Below, one piece after another: positions 26,959 through 32,111 of a stretch of 32,111 nucleotides of DNA. The translations under genes and the position numbers were made by a program. Positions within the stretch are counted from its first letter, which is position 1. Each line of letters begins with the position of its first letter. The notes below the pieces were generated by a model, which saw only the letters and a program-made list of their open reading frames with translations, ran no database searches and was not told the origin of the DNA. Origin of the DNA: Mycoplasmataceae bacterium. Its GTDB lineage: Bacteria; Bacillota_I; Bacilli_A; Mycoplasmatales; Mycoplasmoidaceae. The stretch is taken from positions 1 to 32,111 of the forward strand of contig JAIRME010000003.1 in assembly GCA_031258945.1 (NCBI GenBank), written 5' to 3'.

Positions 26959-29900
26959 ATGAGCAACAACAACGTTATTAAAAATAATGATGGGGGGGGT
27001 GTTTTATCATCTAAACGCTATAAGGCTTGACGCCGCCACAAAAAACTCAAAGTTGCATTAACAAGTGCATTAGCTGTGACTACCATAGGTGGTGCAGCAG
27101 CAATTAGTATTATTACAACAAAACCTAAGTCAAAACCTGTGCTCCAATTTGAACCACACACAATTGATGAAAATTTAAAAGTTAACGATCCAAACGGTAC
27201 AATGAAAGTAACTGTAGCAGAAACTGATACTGAATCATTCGCTACCCCTGAAGTACATTTTCTCAAAGATGGTATAAATGTTGACCAATATTTTGAATGA
27301 AAAGATAATTGATCTACTAATAATTTGGAAGGCACTCGTACAATTATACTAAAAGATGCTACTGACCAATATTGGCAAAACCTTGATTTGAATTCCTCTC
27401 TAAATTTTCAAATTGAAGTTAATGTAGAAAGACGAAGTAAAACAGTTGATTTTCAAATAAATTCGCAAAATTCAATTTCTGCCCTCAGTGTTGTACGCAC
27501 AAACTTACAAGTGGGCGTCCCCAATTCAGAAGAAATTATTCATGCTAATACTAAAGGTTTTGATCCTGAACAACTTGAAATAGATACAGGCGAAACAGGG
27601 TTAGATTATGAATACATTCATAATTCTCAATGAAGAATATATGCAAGTAATCCTGCGAACATTTCTGCTGGTAATAAAACTATATATTTGAAAGCCCCAC
27701 AAGTTGAACCCGAACCTTTTATTGTCCATGTTGATTCTGCTCAAAAAATTATTACAACTATTACTAGTAATAATTTACAAAAAAATGTAACAGATACAAA
27801 TGCAACTATTGCATTGGAATCAGAGAACGGTGCCAATATAGATTATATTTTTTGTGAAGACATTACTGAAAACATTGAAGATAATGAAAAACTTCAATTA
27901 ACATATGACAAAGATACTCAAGTGCTAACTGCAATATCAGTAGACTCTAATAATGTAGCTACTGGTGAACACAAAATCAAAATATCCTCATTACTTTCAC
28001 CTAAATGAGATGATGTAATAATTAATTTGAATGTTTTTTCCGAAACTCAAAAAGCTATTTCAGCAGTAGTTATTAATGATAATTTACAAAAGAATGTTAC
28101 TACTTCAACCGCTCAAATAAAGGTTAACAAATTTAATATAGATGCATTAGATTCAATAGAATTTGTCAATTTACCAGATGGTTTATCTAACGGTGGATGA
28201 ATTAACGATGGTGATTCTTCGATAGGCACATTACAGTGAAATGGTATTGAACCTGGAGAATATACATGTGAGGTTAAGGGAATATATAGTAGTGATGCAG
28301 CTCAAGACGAAGTCACTGCTAATGTTGACATATTTGTTAGAGACGAAAAAAACATTGCAGCTTACATTGATACTAACAACATGGTATACAACAATGCTGA
28401 CTCTACTGCTGTTGTACAAATTCAATTAATTAATAGTTCTAATCCATCTATAGATCTTGATGATGTAGATTATGATTTATCGGACAGCGGTTTTGAATGC
28501 AAAAACATACAAATTATTGATAATAAAAAGCAATTTACTTTTACACCAGGTACGGCTAGTATCGGCAGTCATCAAATCAAATTTTTCTTGAAATCTGATT
28601 CAAATACTACTATACCTGTTAACTTAATTGTATCTAAACCAGAAGAAAAAATGGTACATATGAGTTTAGACAACAATTTATTAAGTCTAGATACACCTGC
28701 CGTCCCAATTACCGCAACCCTTACTGTTGATGGTTTTTCACCACAAGAATTGCCAACTGATATAAGTGGCTTTAATTTTAGTGATGATATTTTACCTGAG
28801 TTTAACATATCTTGAGACAATCAATGAATTAACAATCGCATTGCTAAAATTGAATTTACACTAAAAGATGATGCAAAACCTGGAACATATGAATTAGCAA
28901 TTGGAATTGATAATGTACAAAGTGACCCACAAGAAATAGAAATTGTTGCAAGTTATACATTAGAGCTCCCACAAACTACTGATTTTTTTACTTTTGGAAC
29001 AACTTATGAACCAAACGATACCATCACTGGATATGCCGATGCATTTGTCAATAGTTGAGTAAGTGATCAAACGTTAAATGTTTATTTAGCTGAACGACAC
29101 GTAACTGGTGTGAATACATTGTCATTTCAAAATAAAGTTGTATCCAGTGCACAATTTGCATTCAGTCCAAGTAATACAAAGTACACAAACATTAATACTT
29201 TTTATAAACGTTTAGGCAAATTAAATTTCCGTGCGGCAAAATGAAATTGAGACGTTATTACCGACCAAACAATATATGGGGCAATTGGTCTTAATACCCC
29301 AATTATTTCTACTGGTATTTGCTCATTTGGTGGTAAAGTTCTTTTTTCAGATGGTGAAACATCTCCTGCAGCAGACTTTAGCAATGTATCTTCCATAGAT
29401 TGAAATGATGTCAATTTTGCTCCTGATGCTATTCCTGATGCATTATTCGAAGGTGATCCGGCTCCCATGTATGTGAGTACAATGTCTTTTACTTTTTCAG
29501 GTATTAATTTTGAAAGTTTAAGAAGTTTGGATCTTGAATATGCTAATTTTGCAGGTAGTTTTGCAACAAGCAGCACAAAAATGAATAATCATGAAGTTTA
29601 TACTGCTCTTTATACTTTTTATGATACAAACTTATCTAAACTGGAAAAATTATATTTATCCGGTACTAGATTCGCTGCCACTGGAATGGGGAAATATTTT
29701 ATGAATACTGCCTCAAATACTTTTCGAAACTCAAACCTTTCGAATGTAAAATATCTTAATTTATCACAAGCTTATTTTGCTGATGAAAATATGATAAGCC
29801 CAATCAGTCCTTGCAATGTTCTCACAGCTGATTCTACTTTTATGGGGGCAAACTTTAATAGTGTCACTGAATTTAGTACGAGTGGAACATATTTTTCTTT

Positions 29901-30381
29901 TGTTAATATGGTGGATGTTACGAAGACAACAAATACGTACGTGGCTTCTTGTTATAATACGTTTGACCATAGCAGTTGAGATTCATTAAAAACATTGAAT
30001 TTAACTAATACTGCTTTTGTTCCATCTACAGGTAGTTCCCAATATGTTGAGTGTCAACCGGCAATTGGTTTATTTGCCTCTTCTAGTATGCCTTCTATTG
30101 AAAAAGTTTATATAACAGATTTATCTATTTATCGACAAACTTGAGAAACACCCCAAGATGGATATGACACTGGTAATGGAATAGATACAACTATCTTTCA
30201 AAGAATAACATCCGCTCAACAAGATATATACATATATGGAACACAAGAAAACACATATTTTGAAGAAGTGCCATATGATGACGCTACTACAAAAGATCTT
30301 TTTGATTCATATTGATTTGGAGCCCAGAAGCAGTATATTCATTACATTAGAGTCGGAACCGGACTTACAAATAGAAAATAA
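26959..30381 (+). CDS. Large repetitive surface protein, probably phase-variable
   Basis: One frame of 1140 residues with many TGA (Trp) codons. A basic cytoplasmic start (SSKRYKAWRRHKKLK) precedes a single membrane helix at about 31-54 (VALTSALAVTTIGGAAAISII). There is no lipobox, so it is probably anchored N-in with the rest outside. Residues ~60-663 form six tandem units of about 100 residues starting near 60, 161, 261, 364, 463 and 563. The units share xNxLQxNVT-like openings (units 3 and 4: NNLQKNVT, NDNLQKNVT) and PGxYxxxxG-like ends, an Ig-like pattern. After a linker domain, residues ~845-1060 hold six leucine-rich units (TFRNSNLSNVKYLNLSQAYF, TFYDTNLSKLEKLYLSGTRF), BspA-like. Codons 12-14 contain a run of eight G. 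Adhesin or antigen role is inferred. Confidence 0.75.
26992..26999 (+). repeat. Poly-G (8) tract near the surface protein start
   Basis: Eight G residues lie in codons 12-14 (GAT GGG GGG GGT), the only such run seen in this A/T-rich window. Adding one G gives a TAA five codons past the tract. Removing one G gives a TAA about 20 codons on. The present length keeps the 1140-codon frame open, so slippage would switch the gene off. Confidence 0.8.
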
Positions 30382-30404
30382 AACATTTTCAAAATAAAGA
30401 TCAA

Positions 30405-30435
30405 TTGTAGTATTTAGCAAAAATAAAAACTACAA
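30405..30435. terminator. Weak hairpin between surface protein gene and pyrG
   Basis: TTGTAGT (30405-30411) and ACTACAA (30429-30435) form a 7-bp stem around an A-rich 17-nt loop, overlapping the pyrG stop codon. The two convergent genes end 48 nt apart, so a shared terminator is plausible, but there is no clear T-run. Confidence 0.3.
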
Positions 30436-32031
30436 CTTATGTTTTTCGTGCTTAATTGCTGCACCCACAAAACCCATAAAAACAGGATCGGGATTACCTG
30501 GTCACGAATTAAATTCAGGGTGAAATTGTACGCCAAAGAAGAAAGGATGATTGGAAATTTCGGCCATTTCAACAGTTTTTTCTTTATCATTTGAAAAAGC
30601 CGTAAACTTAAACCCTGCTTTTTCAAATAAAGGAATGTAACTATTATTAAATTCTCATCGGTGACGATGTCTTTCTCCTACCATATCCACTTTGTATAGT
30701 TTATAAGCTAATGAATTTTTATCAGTAATAACGCATTGTTGTTCGCCCAAACGCATACGACCATCAATGTAGTGAAACAATTTATGTTCGACATTGGGAT
30801 CAATTTCAGTGGTATTGGCATTTTCCAAACCTAAAACATTACGGGCAAATTCAATTGTTGCAGTTTGCATACCGTAACATATACCAAGGTATGGTATTTT
30901 ATTTTCACGAGCATAACGAATAGCATTTAATTTACCATCAATACCACGACTGCCAAATCCACCCGGTACCAAAATACCATGGCATCCTCTAAAAATATTT
31001 TTAATGTTGGCATTAGACTTTTCTAAATCCTCAGAATTTATTCATTCAATTTTAATGTTTTTCTTATATTCCCAAGCAGCTAATTTTAAAGATTCTACTA
31101 ATGAATAATAAGAATCATGTAAATCATTGTATTTACCTACCATGGCAATTTTAATTTTATTTTTAATATTTTTAATTCTATTAACATAACGATTCCATTT
31201 ATTGATATTTTGCTTAGACTTAAGTTCTAAACCAAAATAATGATAAATTGCTTGATGAATACCTTGTTTATACAGTTCAGTAGGTAAATAATAAACGGAT
31301 GGTAAATTAAGTGATTTAAAAATATTTTGGACAGGAATATGACATAACATAGCTACTTTATCAATGGTACTTTTATCAATTGTTACATCACTGCGCATTA
31401 CCAACATGGCAGGTACCACACCCATATTACCAATTGTTTTAACAGCATGCTGTGTGGGCTTAGTTTTTAATTCACCACTAGTTACAACTTTAATTAATGG
31501 TGAACACAAAATAAATAACACATCATCACGACCATATTCACCACGAAATTGCCCTAAGGCTTCTACAAAAGGGATGGATTCAATATCACCAACTGTACCA
31601 CCAACTTCAATGATTAAAAAATCGGGCATTTCCGCTTTAATAATATTATAAATCTTACTTTTAATTTGATCGGTTACATGGGGAATGGTTTGCACCGTTT
31701 TACCATTAAACCCGCCAGCTCGCTCTTTTTCAATAATTTCTTTGTAAATACGTCCACTTGTAACGGTTGATAATTTTGTAATTTTACGTCCTAAAAATCT
31801 TTCATAACTACCTAAATCTAAGTCAGTCTCTCCGCCATCTTGAGTTACAAATACTTCACCATGTTGTAAAGGGCTTAGGGTGCCTGGATCCACGTTCAAA
31901 TATGGATCAAATTTCATCATTGATACTTTGTTACCTAATTCTGTTAAGATTCGAGCAATAGATGATGCAACAATTCCTTTGCCTAGAGAACTATATACAC
32001 CACCAAAAACCACCATCACTTTTGTTTTCAT
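30430..32031 (-). CDS. pyrG: CTP synthase
   Basis: A 533-residue enzyme making CTP from UTP, ATP and glutamine, of normal length. The synthetase domain has [73 protein letters not shown], and [12 protein letters not shown]. The glutaminase domain, beyond TGA 31042, has [15 protein letters not shown] and [10 protein letters not shown] with the nucleophile C385. VQFHPEF supplies the catalytic histidine and glutamate. The frame ends ...[10 protein letters not shown]. It stands alone on minus with its own promoter. No G-run of the kind used for CTP-sensed attenuation in other Firmicutes is present. Confidence 0.95.
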
Positions 32032-32053
32032 AACCAGATATTACCGCCTAATG

Positions 32054-32096
32054 GTTGAATATTATAGATCATATATTTACAAAGTAAATATTCAAC
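32054..32096 (-). promoter_or_regulatory. pyrG: pyrG promoter within nested inverted repeats
   Basis: On minus, TATAAT (32061-32066) has TTTACT (32083-32088) 16 nt upstream. The -35 box lies inside a perfect dyad, ATATTTAC (32073-32080)/GTAAATAT (32084-32091). Both elements are enclosed by a 10-bp pair GTTGAATATT (32054-32063)/AATATTCAAC (32087-32096). An operator or a cruciform-forming site is possible. Confidence 0.45.
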
Positions 32097-32111
32097 ATAT
32101 GAAACTTTTTA

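Noticed and set aside
98-32031. More than 20 genes seem interrupted by in-frame TGA stops
   Set aside because: The TGAs fall at expected tryptophans and reading continues in the same frame with conserved motifs, so this is the UGA=Trp code and not pseudogenes or frameshifts.
1-32111. CRISPR array or insertion sequence
   Set aside because: No regularly spaced direct repeats, no transposase frame and no paired terminal inverted repeats with target duplications were seen.

Overview
The window is chromosomal DNA from a mollicute (Mycoplasma/Ureaplasma-type bacterium) that reads UGA as tryptophan. It is very A+T-rich. Nearly every gene of normal length has in-frame TGA codons, often at conserved tryptophans: RbgA begins MSINWFPGHMAK with W encoded by TGA, and DnaX has TGA inside its AAWNAMLKTIEE motif. 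Read with the standard code, at least 20 genes would look broken; with UGA=Trp almost all are intact. The RNase J, MPN555-like chaperone, YitT, RbgA and S16-TrmD-L19 genes also fit a mollicute. Species cannot be named from this window.

Layout. 1-3.4 kb: a terminator, a Bax-inhibitor-like membrane protein (-), tlyA-dinB (+), and small hypothetical genes after ruvB. 3.3-8.3 kb, all minus: ruvA-ruvB, an HxlR-type regulator with rarA, and prs-rnmV. Divergent from the HxlR gene, on plus, lies a 36-residue eight-cysteine mini-protein with a near-consensus promoter. 8.5-10.3 kb: an unrecognised three-gene minus-strand operon (HTH-like protein, 350-residue beta-rich protein, membrane-anchored protein). 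10.4-11.7 kb: metK preceded by a degenerate SAM-I riboswitch and an intrinsic terminator. 11.7-15.1 kb (+): dnaX, a membrane protein and recA. 15.1-15.8 kb: gene-free but rich in inverted repeats, possibly a structured RNA. 15.8-18 kb: alanine dehydrogenase (+), tRNA-Gly(UCC) and a ROK sugar kinase (-). 18.1-23 kb (+): rpsP-trmD-rplS, YitT-family protein, rbgA, rnhB and a trigger-factor-related chaperone. 23-25.3 kb (-): def-rnj. 25.4-30.4 kb (+): rmuC and a 1140-residue surface protein with an 8-G tract near its start. 30.4-32 kb (-): pyrG.

Together the genes cover recombination and repair (RecA, RuvAB, RarA, DinB, RmuC, DnaX), ribosome and RNA maturation (RNase J, RNase M5, TrmD, TlyA, RbgA, RNase HII), nascent-protein processing (Def, MPN555-like chaperone), and nucleotide/one-carbon metabolism (Prs, PyrG, MetK). 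The accessory parts are the surface protein, the 8.5-10.3 kb operon and the cysteine-rich mini-protein. Several promoters place TATAAT only 6-10 nt before the start codon (tlyA, dnaX, ROK kinase), suggesting leaderless or nearly leaderless mRNAs.
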